Source of the DNA: Cryptomeria japonica
Lineage: Eukaryota > Streptophyta > Pinopsida > Cupressales > Cupressaceae
Length of the DNA stretch: 64,000 bases
Assembly (NCBI RefSeq): GCF_030272615.1
Contig: NC_081414.1
Span: 658,950,292-659,014,291 of the forward strand
Direction of reading: 5' to 3'
The notes beneath the pieces were generated by a model. The model did not search any database and was not told where the DNA came from. It saw only the letters and a program-made list of their open reading frames with translations. The translations under genes and the position numbers were made by a program. Positions 43,786-54,310 of the stretch are shown piece after piece (positions within the stretch are counted from its first letter, which is position 1; each line of letters opens with the position of its first letter).

Positions 43786-46308
43786 ACTCGTAAAGGCAAT
43801 GGCTCCAGTATCTTTCAGGCTCGTTGCGATCACATTCATGCACACATACATCCATCCATCCCAACCATGGCTTGTTATTTGATCTACAATTAAGAAAGTA
43901 CTCCATGCATCTAGCATCCCACCTTTTCATAGTCAGGTCTAAAAACTGGGGGCAATACCCTTACCCTAGTGATGGAAGTGGATTCTACATTGTCTTATAT
44001 ATCATTACGCTCTTCATTCAGGCGATCATCAGAAAATACAAAAACATTCAAAAATGTCTCAGAAAATATCAAAAACATTCACAAACAATACAAAATCAAA
44101 AATCATTCAAAAATGACTCTCAAAATACCAAAAACATTCAAAATTGTTTCACAAAATCCAAAAAACATCGGAAAACCCATCAAAAATCACACAAAAACAT
44201 GGCAACACCTTGTACATATTTTATCCGATCCGATACAAAATAAACATTGACAACTACTCACACACTGACCATTTATCAATCAAACCAAAACAATCGACAT
44301 CAACAATCCAACCTGCCTTTAAAACAAGGATGCATCCTTCCTTACCAAAACAAAGACAAAAGTGACATTTTCTTTGACAAGAAAATTATGTTAAGCTATC
44401 AAATACTTGGTTGATTTGTGAGTACAATCGTTTGTTTATTTGTATCTGGATCTTTCAGCATTGTTTTGTATCGTTCGCGCATTATTTCCGATGAAGTTCT
44501 GGGGCATGTACTAATGGTGTCTACGTGGGAAGTTCACCAAGCTACGTGATCTTATGCAATAGATCACTACGGCTTGCTGACTACAGCGTATACCTCGACC
44601 ATATGGGCATGAACCATTACCAAGGATCCTTATTCTTTATTCTTTATGTATATATATACTGTTTGGTTGCAGGTACAATGCTCATTCTTTGGTTCCTCTT
44701 CCTCCAAATTGGATAAAGGTTTTATTCTCTTAGTACAGTATGCACTTGTCTCAGGATCTGATCAGCCTAAGATCAAGGAGGACGATCCAAGTCATGCACG
44801 AAAGGAGATAATCCTTGTCTGTTCCGCAAGCAATACTCTGGTCGACTTGACCCTTATATCAAGCCGTTTGTATTAACTTGCTATATCAAATCCATGAAAG
44901 AAATACTCAGGTCATCTTGAATCATTGTGTCAAGATGCTTGTATTCTCTTCCAACATTTTAAAGCTCAATGATGAAAATAGAGCACTATGGATCGTCATT
45001 TCACCTCATCTGTTTATATATTGCATTCCGTTGCATATCACCCATCCATTCATTCATATGTAGCATTTACATGCAAAAATGACTAATAAAAACTGGTCTT
45101 GGATACAATCACGACCGAGTACTCTGATACATCATCAATGCATCATGCAAAGTCTTAAAAAAGCATTCCTCATGATCATATCATCCTTGCATTTAGGTGC
45201 ATCTTGCATTACGTCCGTTCATGTCATTTTTCAAAAACATTGCATATAGTTCATTATTGACATTACTTTTCATTTAAAAATCATTTTCATCAATCATAAA
45301 TAATTAGATTCATTCATGGGATCAAATTGTCTTTGGTTGTATTGCATCATTTAATAAACATTCATTTCATATCAATTATCCATTATCATTTTATTAAACT
45401 TTTCATCATTTATTATTTGCATTCATTTCTTTATAGTAAAAAGATGCATTCATTCATTACTACAGTATCTTATAATGCTCATTTTAGGATTCATTTCACA
45501 TTACATTTATTATCATCACATTAAGGTGCAGTTATTATCCCCATTAGTTATCATATTATCATTTGTCATTACCAACATATTTAAAACGCATTTAGAATCA
45601 TAAAACACCATTTGTTTACAAAACATTGGTTTATACCATCTCATGTATCCCTTTTACATATGCATTCATTTAAAACACATTATCATTTTATAAACACTTG
45701 TACTTTACATTTGTTTATCCATATGCATTCATTTAACACATTATCATATAAACATTTGTACTTTACATTTTGTTTATCCATATTACATTCATCTAAACAC
45801 ATCTAGATGCATATCCATACATAAAATCATTCATCTAACCATTGCATTAACATCATCACATAAATCATTGCATCATTATATTACATATATAAATCATCGC
45901 ATCATTAACAAAATAGGAAATACCAAAAATCCTGTTCATAAAATCCAGCATAAGTATATATCATCATGGCATTCCATACATAAAACATTACATCACAAAT
46001 CAAATACATCATATATATATAAACCTGCATTCATATGTCAGTATCCATCATCATAAAAACATGCATAAAAGAGACATCTCATCAAATGCATACATGTACA
46101 CATATCCATCTACGCCAGCAAACATAATCATGCATAAACATCCATCCATAATCACATGCATAATCATCACAAATATGGGATCTCCTCATATATATCATCT
46201 CATATATCAGAGTACAATGAAGTCTACAAAATCGGCTACCAAAAAGCCATCCAAGATACAGTCCCAAAAATAGACAATGATACAATACATGTATGCAAAA
46301 ATGCTCTC
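43786..46308 (+). other. E1 3' non-coding region with A-rich and ATTCATTT repeats
   Basis: No convincing gene. 43630-43700 and 44030-44190 carry repeats of AAAAACATTCAAAA, including AATGTCCTGA, which recurs in the E2 3' region. 45659-45800 holds diverged units of about 60-64 bp around ATGCATTCATTT and ACTTTACATTT. These tracts lie between pol and the antisense ORF. Confidence 0.5.
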
Positions 46309-48366
46309 TCAAATGCCACTCTGGCCAGATGCTGTACCACCACCACCCCTACCTACTCCACCGCTGGTACCTGCACCACCTGATCCATCTCTCCGTGGAG
46401 GCCTCATCGAACCCCCACTCCCTCCTGCATCCCCTGATCTCTCCTGCCGTAGAGGACCCATCACACCCCCACTGCTCTGCATCCTCTGTGATCGCTCGGA
46501 TCTGGCCTGCCGCATCTGGGTATAACTGAGAGCTCGCTGACTAATCGGTACCACCTGCTCATATAACCCCCGCCAGTACTCTATCTCCGCCTGTGCTCGT
46601 CGTATCTCCCTCATAACCTCTCCTGAAGGCCCCTGTGCACCAGTCCGCACTCTCTCCTGCAGCTCCGCCAATCTCTCCACCGCAGTATCTCTCTCCCGCA
46701 GCACCACTGTCAGCTCTGACTCACATGCAAATAGCTGCACATCTCTAGCTGCTACCTCCGCCTCTAATCTCTCTACCCGGGTCTGCAAATAACCTATCAT
46801 GTGCTCCCGCAGATCCCCAGTAGCTCCCTCCCCCATGTCCATGGCTGCCGCCCCTGTATCACCCCCTCCACTAGGTCCCTCCCCTGCACCACCCTCCCCT
46901 GCACCTGTAGCCATCGGGATCTCTCTCTCCATCCCCCTCCCACTCAGCTGCACTCCTCCCTGCATCAAAGGTCCCTGTGATATCTGAAGAGGTAGTCCAC
47001 CTCTCCCTCTCCGCTGCCTCGGCATCCCCAAACCTCCTCCACCTCCTCCTCCATCTCCTCCTCCTCCTCCTCCGCCACCTCCTACACCACCTCCATCTCC
47101 TCCGCCACCTCCATCTCCACCACCTCCTCCTCCTCCTCCTCCTCCTACTCCTCCTCGACCTCCTGCTCTCCGTCCTCGTCCCCGTCCCCTCTCATCCTCA
47201 AACGTTGGGATCGGCTCAGCTGGGTCTGATATCCGTAGGATCGGGTGTGCCGCCCGATACTGTGTATACTCTGCTGTCACACCTGCATCCACGACCCTCG
47301 GTCGTAAGTCCCATGGCCTCGCCTGCAGTGTCCGGAACTCTGCCAGTGCCTGATCATACGGTAGCACTGGACCCCATGCATACCGCTCTCGGATCACTCG
47401 TGCATACTCCCCTGATCCGGTAGGCAGTCCCTGCTGCCGTCCAAACTGCCTCATCACCCGTCTCGACACCTGTCTCTCTACATGATAAGAGGTCCTCCCA
47501 ATGAGGAATCGGGTCATGAAGCAATACGGTAGTGCCTCTGCATCATCCTCCCATGGCTCACACTCCAAGTATGGCCGCCAGATCACTGCATCTAGGTCAT
47601 CTAATGCCCGCCGCCACCACTCTAACTTCCCCAAGTGGGGATGGCTCATCATACCACTATACATAAACATATAGGGTTGGTCCACGGCTCGGAATCTCAG
47701 ACTCACTGGTCGAGTCACCGGTAAGTGCTCCCATGCCCACACATGCAGCAGCGTCATGCCTACTGCAAGCGAACCTCTCCCCCTGTACACTACCTCATGT
47801 AACTCCTGATACATGTGCGCTAACATGCACTGCCCCCAGGCATATCGGGTCCCCTCAGTCACCATCATCTCTATAACCTGTCCCCACCCGACTGCCAATC
47901 CATGTGACCGCCTGTCTGGACACAGAAGTCCTCCGACGATCCCTGACAATACTGCTGGAAGGGGCTCATATAGTGCCGCTATATCCTCCCATGCGATCGA
48001 GCCATCATCAATATATACGTCCTCATCAAATATCCGCTGGCAGGACACCGTCCCCCAGGATCGATCATATGTCACCAGCTGCCCCCGAATCGGAATCCGA
48101 AGGATACGCCACACGTCCTCTAAAGTCACCGTCATCTCGCCCTGGGCCAGATGGAACGTGCACGTCTCACTGTGCCATCGCTCTGCCAATGCTGTGATCA
48201 GGCCGTGATTCATCCGAATCACGGGCATATGCATCACCTCGTAGAGGCCAGTAGCCGCAATACAATCAATCTCTATCTGCGTCAATCGATCCCGCAATCC
48301 CTGTGTCGCGGGGTGGTGCTCGCGTAACTGCAACACGCGCGGATCCTCCTGCACATAGACATTCAT
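46309..48366 (-). CDS. Antisense plant mobile domain (PMD) protein in E1
   Basis: An intact 685-codon ORF on the strand opposite to E1, from ATG at 48364-48366 (the frame stays open to 48441, but without another ATG). The first ~380 residues match the plant mobile domain family (MAIN/MAIL1-like, formerly 'aminotransferase-like'): QGLRDRLTQIEIDCIAATGL, HSETCTFHLAQGEMTVTLED, VWRILRIPIRGQLVTYD, then LLHVWAWEHLPVTRP, the family's most recognisable string. A Gly-rich low-complexity tract follows (plus-strand 46990-47190), then a coiled coil and a Gly/Ser-rich tail. Host PMD proteins act in the nucleus in silencing and genome integrity. Antisense extra ORFs are known in Tat elements. An ORF with no stop in such a young element suggests it is maintained. 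Confidence 0.85.
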   Translation of the reverse strand: MNVYVQEDPRVLQLREHHPATQGLRDRLTQIEIDCIAATGLYEVMHMPVIRMNHGLITALAERWHSETCTFHLAQGEMTVTLEDVWRILRIPIRGQLVTYDRSWGTVSCQRIFDEDVYIDDGSIAWEDIAALYEPLPAVLSGIVGGLLCPDRRSHGLAVGWGQVIEMMVTEGTRYAWGQCMLAHMYQELHEVVYRGRGSLAVGMTLLHVWAWEHLPVTRPVSLRFRAVDQPYMFMYSGMMSHPHLGKLEWWRRALDDLDAVIWRPYLECEPWEDDAEALPYCFMTRFLIGRTSYHVERQVSRRVMRQFGRQQGLPTGSGEYARVIRERYAWGPVLPYDQALAEFRTLQARPWDLRPRVVDAGVTAEYTQYRAAHPILRISDPAEPIPTFEDERGRGRGRRAGGRGGVGGGGGGGGGGDGGGGGDGGGVGGGGGGGGGDGGGGGGGLGMPRQRRGRGGLPLQISQGPLMQGGVQLSGRGMEREIPMATGAGEGGAGEGPSGGGDTGAAAMDMGEGATGDLREHMIGYLQTRVERLEAEVAARDVQLFACESELTVVLRERDTAVERLAELQERVRTGAQGPSGEVMREIRRAQAEIEYWRGLYEQVVPISQRALSYTQMRQARSERSQRMQSSGGVMGPLRQERSGDAGGSGGSMRPPRRDGSGGAGTSGGVGRGGGGTASGQSGI

Positions 48367-48633
48367 CCAACCACCATCAGTTGTTTTGTTATCAAACTTT
48401 CTTAAGTTTAAACCTAGACTATCATCAGATACTTTGATCAAGTATCTTCGGGTCTCAACAGGTAAGCAATCATGGCCACCTAGACTTCAACAGGCATTTA
48501 TCCTAACAAATGATCTAAGTCTCATCGGGCTACTATGGTTCAAAACAACTCCCACTTCACCTCCCCATCCATCAATCGTTAGACATCAGGAGATTTATTT
48601 TGTCCGAAACTGGGGCATCTCGTTATCCTAAGT
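48367..48633 (-). other. Upstream region of the antisense ORF
   Basis: About 270 bp between the PMD ORF and the 3' decamer array. A plant promoter or leader for the antisense transcript would have to lie here or in the array; I see no clear TATA box. CAACAGGTAAGC near 48457 is a good splice-donor match but on the plus strand. Confidence 0.3.
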
Positions 48634-48944
48634 CAAAAGCGCTATTTTATCTACAATAGCGCTAGTTCTACACAATAGCGCTACAACAAAACCAAAAGCG
48701 CTAAAACTGTCATACAATAGCGCTAAAAAACCAAAAGCGCTAAAAACGCTATACAATAGCGCTATTCCAAGCCAATAGCGCTCAATTAACCATACGATAG
48801 CGCTAATTTGTCAAAAGCGCTAAAACTTGCCTACAAAAGTGCTAAGTAATAGCAAAAGCGCTCAAACTAGCCTACAAAAGCGCTATTGCGGCACAATAGC
48901 GCTAATTCATGGAGCAAAAGCGCTAAAAACCTAGTTCCAGCGCT
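48634..48944 (+). repeat. E1 3' decamer array (CAATAGCGCT/CAAAAGCGCT, about 20-bp period)
   Basis: About sixteen copies of CAATAGCGCT or CAAAAGCGCT, spaced 17-22 bp with a mean near 20. The motif is the reverse complement of the 5' array decamer (AGCGCTATTG), so the two arrays are inverted relative to each other across about 15 kb. The array ends about 560 bp before the 3' LTR. Confidence 0.9.
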
Positions 48945-49462
48945 CTTGCTCCGACTTGACTTGGACTCAACTAAAAACATATTAAAAATGCATGAAAAGA
49001 AAGTTTTCGAATTTGCGTACCGCTGGTCCATAGTCGGCTGGGCGCTGGAATCGTTGCACTCGCTCAAATCGGTGCTCGGTGATCGGAAACGGCATCGTAG
49101 CTCCTCCTTGCTCCTCCAAATGTCACTGTCAGAGCTCAAGTTTTCAACTGGTCGTGGTCACAAATGATCCTATTTTCACCCCTTTCACCCCATTTATACC
49201 CCCTGTCGTCACCGTAACTTCGCCCCGCTTATCGCCGTGGTCCCCGTGAACTTCCCGAGCCCCCCATTTCTCCATGTTTCTCCCGTTTTCTTCTATTTTT
49301 CCCCAGTATACCTAATTTCTTCTTTTTTATCACCTCGCCAATTTTCATTCTTTTTCGAGAGATCGCCCGATTTTTCAAAAATTTTCGGCCCATCTCTCGA
49401 GGGGGCATACCACCCATTAAATTTACATTTTATGGGGCATTTCTTCGCACCAGTTTTTCTTT
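48945..49462 (+). other. E1 pre-PPT region
   Basis: About 520 bp without a gene. The distal part has CTCGAGGGGGCAT (near 49398) and TGGGGCATTT (near 49433), both repeated in order in E2 before its PPT (CTCGAGGGGGCAT and TGGGGCATTT on the minus strand at about 53640-53690). Confidence 0.55.
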
Positions 49463-49507
49463 CTTTGAAACGATGCGATAAACCGCACCGTCTCAAAGAG
49501 GGGCAAA
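49463..49507 (+). promoter_or_regulatory. E1 hairpin plus polypurine tract
   Basis: CTTTGAAACGATGCG and CGCACCGTCTCAAAG (49463-49498) pair at 13 of 15 positions around an ATAAAC loop. The 3' arm runs straight into the PPT, AAAGAGGGGCAAA (49495-49507), which abuts the LTR at 49508. E2 has the same arrangement, with different stem bases that still pair. Confidence 0.75.
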
Positions 49508-50942
49508 TGTAGTCACATAAATCTGTCCAGCTTAATTAAATGAATATTTCGTATTTATTTGATTAAAAATCCACTAGCCATCAATTAATTAAATTAATAT
49601 TTAATTAATTTATCCCCAAACATTCTTCTATTAATTAAATAAATTATTCAATTTATTTTAATTAATTCATTAAACCAAATACAAATCAATTAAATAAATA
49701 AAATCAATTTATTTAATTAAATCCCCCTTTTCCTCTTTTAAATAAATTAAATAAAACATTTATTTAAATCATTATCCCCACCCCACTTGCATTTTCTTAC
49801 AAATGCAACTTGCACACATTTTGAAATAAATGAATTTTTATTTTAAATAAAATCCTATTTTCCCTCACCCACCAAATCCACTTGCAAAATCTAATCCCCT
49901 TCTAGATTCTTCTAACCCCTTCCTAATTAGCCTAATCCATCCCCTAAATATTGTCACATTCCTAAGCAAAGGGAAGTCACTTCTCAAATGGCCCAAAGTC
50001 TTGGATAACCATTGAAGGTTTTCAACCTTCAACCACCAAAAACCCCAAAGTCTTTGAAAACCATTAAAGGCTTCCAACTTTCAACCACTTAATCCACAAA
50101 GTCTCCAATAACCATTAATGGTTAACTCAAACCCTCCCACATGGTTAAAACATTTGTTTTGACTCAACCTCTACCCAACCCAAGGGTCTCATCAGGTCAT
50201 TAATGCTTTGACCATGATTATCTCTTAATCATTTGCACAAAGGTTTATCCTTGGATTAACTCCTAATCCAGTGGGTAATCCTAACTTAGACTTGACCCTT
50301 AGCCTTTAGATAACCATGAGGTCTTCTCAGGCCTTTAATGCCTCCAACCTCTTCTCTCAACCCAATCCTGTGTTGACACTTGTCACTATTTTATTGGTGC
50401 CAATTGTGCACATGGATCCCCAACTTTCAAGCTTGACCTTTGATTAAACCTTTCAATCTTGGCCATCCATTGCTCCATTTTTCCTATAAATAGAGCCCAT
50501 TCCTTCATAATCCAGATCCTGAAAACTTGTAAGCATTTAGACTATAGCCATTTTAGAGAGCATTTAGCATAGCATAACTAAATATTGTCTTTTTGGTAAA
50601 ATCAATCATTTTAGCATTAAAAATAGCTTTTCATTTCATGTTTGGAGCTATTCTACAAATCTCAATCCTCCATAAGCATCCATAGTGCAAAAAGCTGCTG
50701 AGAGCTACACTATTTTGGAACTTGGAGAGGAGAGGAACAAGGGAGAAGGAGCTAATATCATGCTATGAGATAGTTGGAGATATCTCATTGTCTTTACTTC
50801 TTTAGTTAGATTCATTTGCATGTTTTTAGTGTCTCCTTTGGAATGTCTTCATGTTTTAGTTTTTGATTGATTAACTCTAACATCTTGTGTGTTTTGTGTT
50901 GTTTGATCTTAAACTAACATTGTGCCATTTAGGAGGGCATCA
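49508..50942 (+). mobile_element. E1 3' LTR
   Basis: 1435 bp, the same length as the 5' LTR; one substitution seen (49797). Followed by the target duplication GTGCC at 50943-50947. Carries the same TATA box at 50485-50492. Confidence 0.95.
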
Positions 50943-50947
50943 GTGCC

Positions 50948-51644
50948 CATATTAATTTATCCTTAATTTAATTTATAAATGCAATACACATTAATTATTA
51001 ATAACCATAAGGTATTAATAATTAATTTCACATTAAATAACACTAGAAGAAAATTAATAAAGTCACAAAACACATAACACACAAACTCAACTTAACAAAA
51101 ATAAAGACTTGACTCGCATACCAACATAGGAAAGGTTGACAAAAGACTGACAATGCTCACTATCGAGCAAGGCTAGGGATGATATTTAGGGCCTTAAGAC
51201 TATCTCCTCCACTTCCATTGGATTAATTAGGTACGCTCAGACCTGTGGAGCTAGGTGGAGTCAGTATATACAAACACAATAAACACACCGATAAAGGAGA
51301 ATCGTGAGTTTCTGTGTCTCACTGAAGTGAGTGATGGAAAATCATCTCCTCACACCCCATACAAACTCCACACAAACATGAAGACATATACATAATGCAA
51401 CTCATACATAAGGTAAGTGTGTTAGTCCATGGTCAATAACATGTATAATAAAGTTAACATCTAATCATTCATAAGGAAATAATGCATAATCAACATTCAC
51501 TGAATCACACGTCAAAGCATAGTCCATAATAGCATAATATCTAAATAAAACACATCACCACATAGTGTATCCACAAACCAACTGAAAAGTCAACCATGGT
51601 CAAAAAGAGTATCAAAAAAGTCTGATCAAGGGAGGGGTACTACA
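50948..51644. mobile_element. Giant solo LTR, right segment
   Basis: Continuation of 29235-32185 beyond E1. Ends GGGGTACTACA, followed by the target duplication CAATA (51645-51649). No coding sequence seen. Confidence 0.8.
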
Positions 51645-51649
51645 CAATA

Positions 51650-52295
51650 TGTAATCAATCAAGAGTTATGACAACCACAAGATCATCTACAAAATAATGT
51701 TCATAGCACATATGTGGGAAGACCTTTTTAGATCAAATCCTTTCCAAAGAGAGACACAAGCTTGTATTATTATACAATAAGAGGATGCATAATATAATAA
51801 ACTTATTCCTTCAATCCTTGTCTCCTTGAACCTATAGCCAATCTAACAACATTATGTTAGCATGACGTTTTATCCAACTTGTGATGTGAAACTACTATTC
51901 CAAGCACCCATTTTATATCAAAATAGGCAAAGGTAAAACCACCAAGAAGATAATGTGATGTGTCTAAGATTTATAAGCATTATTCTATATATTTCTTGAC
52001 CTTTCACACCAACTTAGGTGTCCATCTCAAGAAGATGATAAATGTGATCCACTAAAACACGAAACAACTATCTATGTGCCCAATTTAAGAGAAAGTCAAA
52101 TTTGTAACACCTATCTTACACGTATCACAATATCATAGATAATTTTATAACATAAATTCCCATCATATATTGTCATTGATTCCCTTCCATTTCATTTCAA
52201 GTGGCAAAGGATTGCAAGTACTAATTTAACCCCATACTCATTGCCCCATATAGTCAAACTTGCTAAATTTCTAGAAGAATATTTTATTCCACATA
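51650..52295. other. Intergenic DNA between the solo LTR and E2
   Basis: About 650 bp of AT-rich DNA without a recognised gene or repeat. It is the locus background into which the solo-LTR parent and E2 inserted. Confidence 0.4.
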
Positions 52296-52300
52296 TTTAT

Positions 52301-53583
52301 TGTACGCATAGGAAATTAGAAATCATCACATGCAAATCAAAATACTAATCTAGCTCAATCACGAAAACTAAAATGCAATGATCTATCCTAAAACACACTC
52401 AATAGAGATATGAAAGTAAAACATTCAAAATATAAAGATTATGCAAACCATATGCAGATCTGAATGCTTCCTTCATGCGGCTCCATTGTTCTTCTTTCCT
52501 CTTCAAATAGTTTGGTTGTGGATCTCACCTACAAGTGCATGATCATGATATGAAAGCAAGTAGACAAGAAAATTGCTCAAAAGTACTCGAAGCGTGATTG
52601 ATTAGAAATTCGATAATCTGATTAGTGATCAAGAATCAAGGGGTTTGATTGAAGAAATTCATCCAATTTATAGAAGAATTGGAGAGATGACAAGATTAGC
52701 ATGATAGTGATCCGAATGGAAATTCAAATCAAGATTAGCAAAAATATGACATGTCTATGACAAATTGCTATGCAAGGGTTTATGACAATTTATGACAAAT
52801 TCTATGTCAAGAATTTATGACAATTTATGACAAATTTCTATGCAAGGATTGATTGATTGTCAATTATGACAAATTATGACAAATTTCTATGTCATTTCCA
52901 TGAATTTAGGAGAGAAATAGGAGGAAATTGAAATTAGGAAATTAGAAAATTAAGAAATTAGAAAATGAGGAATTTAGGAATTAAGTAAATTAATTAATAA
53001 TTTGTCATTTATTAATTAATTCACAAAGAGGAATAATTAGCCAATTAAATGAACATTTAATTGCAATGAGAAGACTTAGGATAAATAAACAATTTATTAA
53101 TCCTAAAGGAGGAAATGACAAACCAGGTTAAATGATTAAATCATGAAACCCTAGAAGACAAATTAGCAATGCGAGAATGACAATTAGGTCTTGACAAAGG
53201 ATAGTTGATATCGATTCGATCATGATTTTGAATTGATAAATGACCAGTGTTGATAAATGATTTGATTGAGATTGGTTGACAAAAATTAATGACAAATTGA
53301 CCAAATTGACATGATTGGAAAGGACAAGGATCGATGACGAATCGATTGCAATATGACAAGATTGACAAGGACAAAGATCGACCAAAATCATGACTGAAGG
53401 TTGTTGTCGACAAGACCAAATTCGAAGGCGAGATGATAGAAGAATGACTCGATACTTGCAAATGATAAAAACCAAGTGCGTGACATAGGAGAAATGTTAA
53501 TGCGACGCAAAAACCTAAAATGAGGCAATGTGCAAATGTTAAAGTATGATTCCGCAAGCGTTGACCATTTTTAGGTGTCTACA
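52301..53583 (-). mobile_element. E2 3' LTR
   Basis: 1283 bp, TGTACGCATAGG to GGTGTCTACA on the plus strand. Contains repeated TATGACAATTTATGACAAAT modules (about 52745-52890). Reading frames of 115 and 138 codons occur identically in both LTRs and are not genes. Confidence 0.93.
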
Positions 53584-53629
53584 TTTTGCCCCTCTTTGAG
53601 ACAATGCAATTTTAAGCGTTGTTTCAAAG
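53584..53629 (-). promoter_or_regulatory. E2 hairpin plus polypurine tract
   Basis: On the minus strand CTTTGAAACAACGC and the matching arm ending GTCTCAAAG form a stem with about 12 of 14 pairs, followed by AAAGAGGGGCAAAA and the LTR start TGTAGACACC. The layout is that of E1 at 49463-49507. Confidence 0.75.
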
Positions 53630-54119
53630 AACAATAATGAAAATGCCCCAGACAATGACAATGACATATGCATGCCCCCTCGAGGAATTGGCCGGAAACA
53701 TGTAGAAAAGAGGCCAATTGATCGATAAAAATGATAGGATCGAACGGACTGACAATCGGAGATCGGATGTAAGAAGGACAAGCAATTGAAAGGGCACAAG
53801 GCCGCGACCAACATAAGATGGAGAGGATGCACGTCCATCTATGAAATGACAAAGAGCTATAAGTGAGACCAAGAGGGTGAAAAATTGCTCATTTGCACTA
53901 GCCCAAGAAGAGGATTTTGTTGCTCTGGAAAAGGACACTTGCAGAGAGATGGTGAACATTCAAATGGTAGATCACCTTGAAGAATGTGTACACACGTACA
54001 AACGACCGGATGATGTGGGAGCAGCGATATGGATCTCAAAAACCCATGTTTTCAATTTCATGAATTTGACTTGCTTGCGGGACATTACGGGGCCCATAGA
54101 GGATGCAGAAACTGACTTC

Positions 54120-54310
54120 TGCGCTTGTGTGGTCTAATTCTGCGCTTGTGTCATGTCTTCTGCGCTTGTGTGAGGTCTTCTGCGCTTGTGTAATGTCTTC
54201 TGCGCTTGTGTAAGGGTACACAAGCACAAGAGTCAAGACACAAGCGCAAGAGTTAAGACACAAGCACAAGAGTCAAGACACAGGCGCAAGAGTCAAGACA
54301 CAAGCGCAAT
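54120..54310 (-). repeat. E2 3' decamer array, two inverted halves with 20-bp period
   Basis: On the plus strand TGCGCTTGTG occurs at 54120, 54141, 54161, 54181 and 54201; then CAAGCGCAAG or CAAGCACAAG/CAGGCGCAAG/CAAGCGCAAT at 54221, 54241, 54261, 54281 and 54301. Spacing is 20 bp (once 21). The halves are inverted around CTTGTGTA-AGGG-TACACAAG, so the block could fold into one long stem. It lies about 540 bp from the 3' LTR. Confidence 0.9.

Larger units (their letters stand above)
32186..50942 (+). mobile_element. E1: complete Tat-lineage Ty3/gypsy retrotransposon
   Basis: An 18,757-bp element with two 1435-bp LTRs, a 5-bp target duplication, PBS, gag, protease, G-patch segment, RT, two RNase H domains, integrase, an antisense ORF and a PPT. 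I found one difference between the LTRs (C at 32475, T at 49797), so insertion is very recent. The second RNase H domain between the RT-linked one and integrase, the size and the antisense 3' ORF place it in the Tat lineage (with Grande/Ogre-type elements). It sits inside a solo LTR. Confidence 0.95.

Noticed and set aside
46799-48208. Plus-strand reading frames over the PMD ORF
   Set aside because: Antisense shadows of the GC-rich, Gly-rich PMD gene; no conserved motif on that strand.
48457-48468. Splice donor CAGGTAAGC
   Set aside because: A good match, but on the plus strand, with no coding region on that strand to splice; most likely chance.
53128-53557. 115- and 138-codon frames, repeated identically at 62661-63090
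   Set aside because: They lie wholly inside the two LTR copies of E2 and their identity merely reflects LTR identity. No domain.
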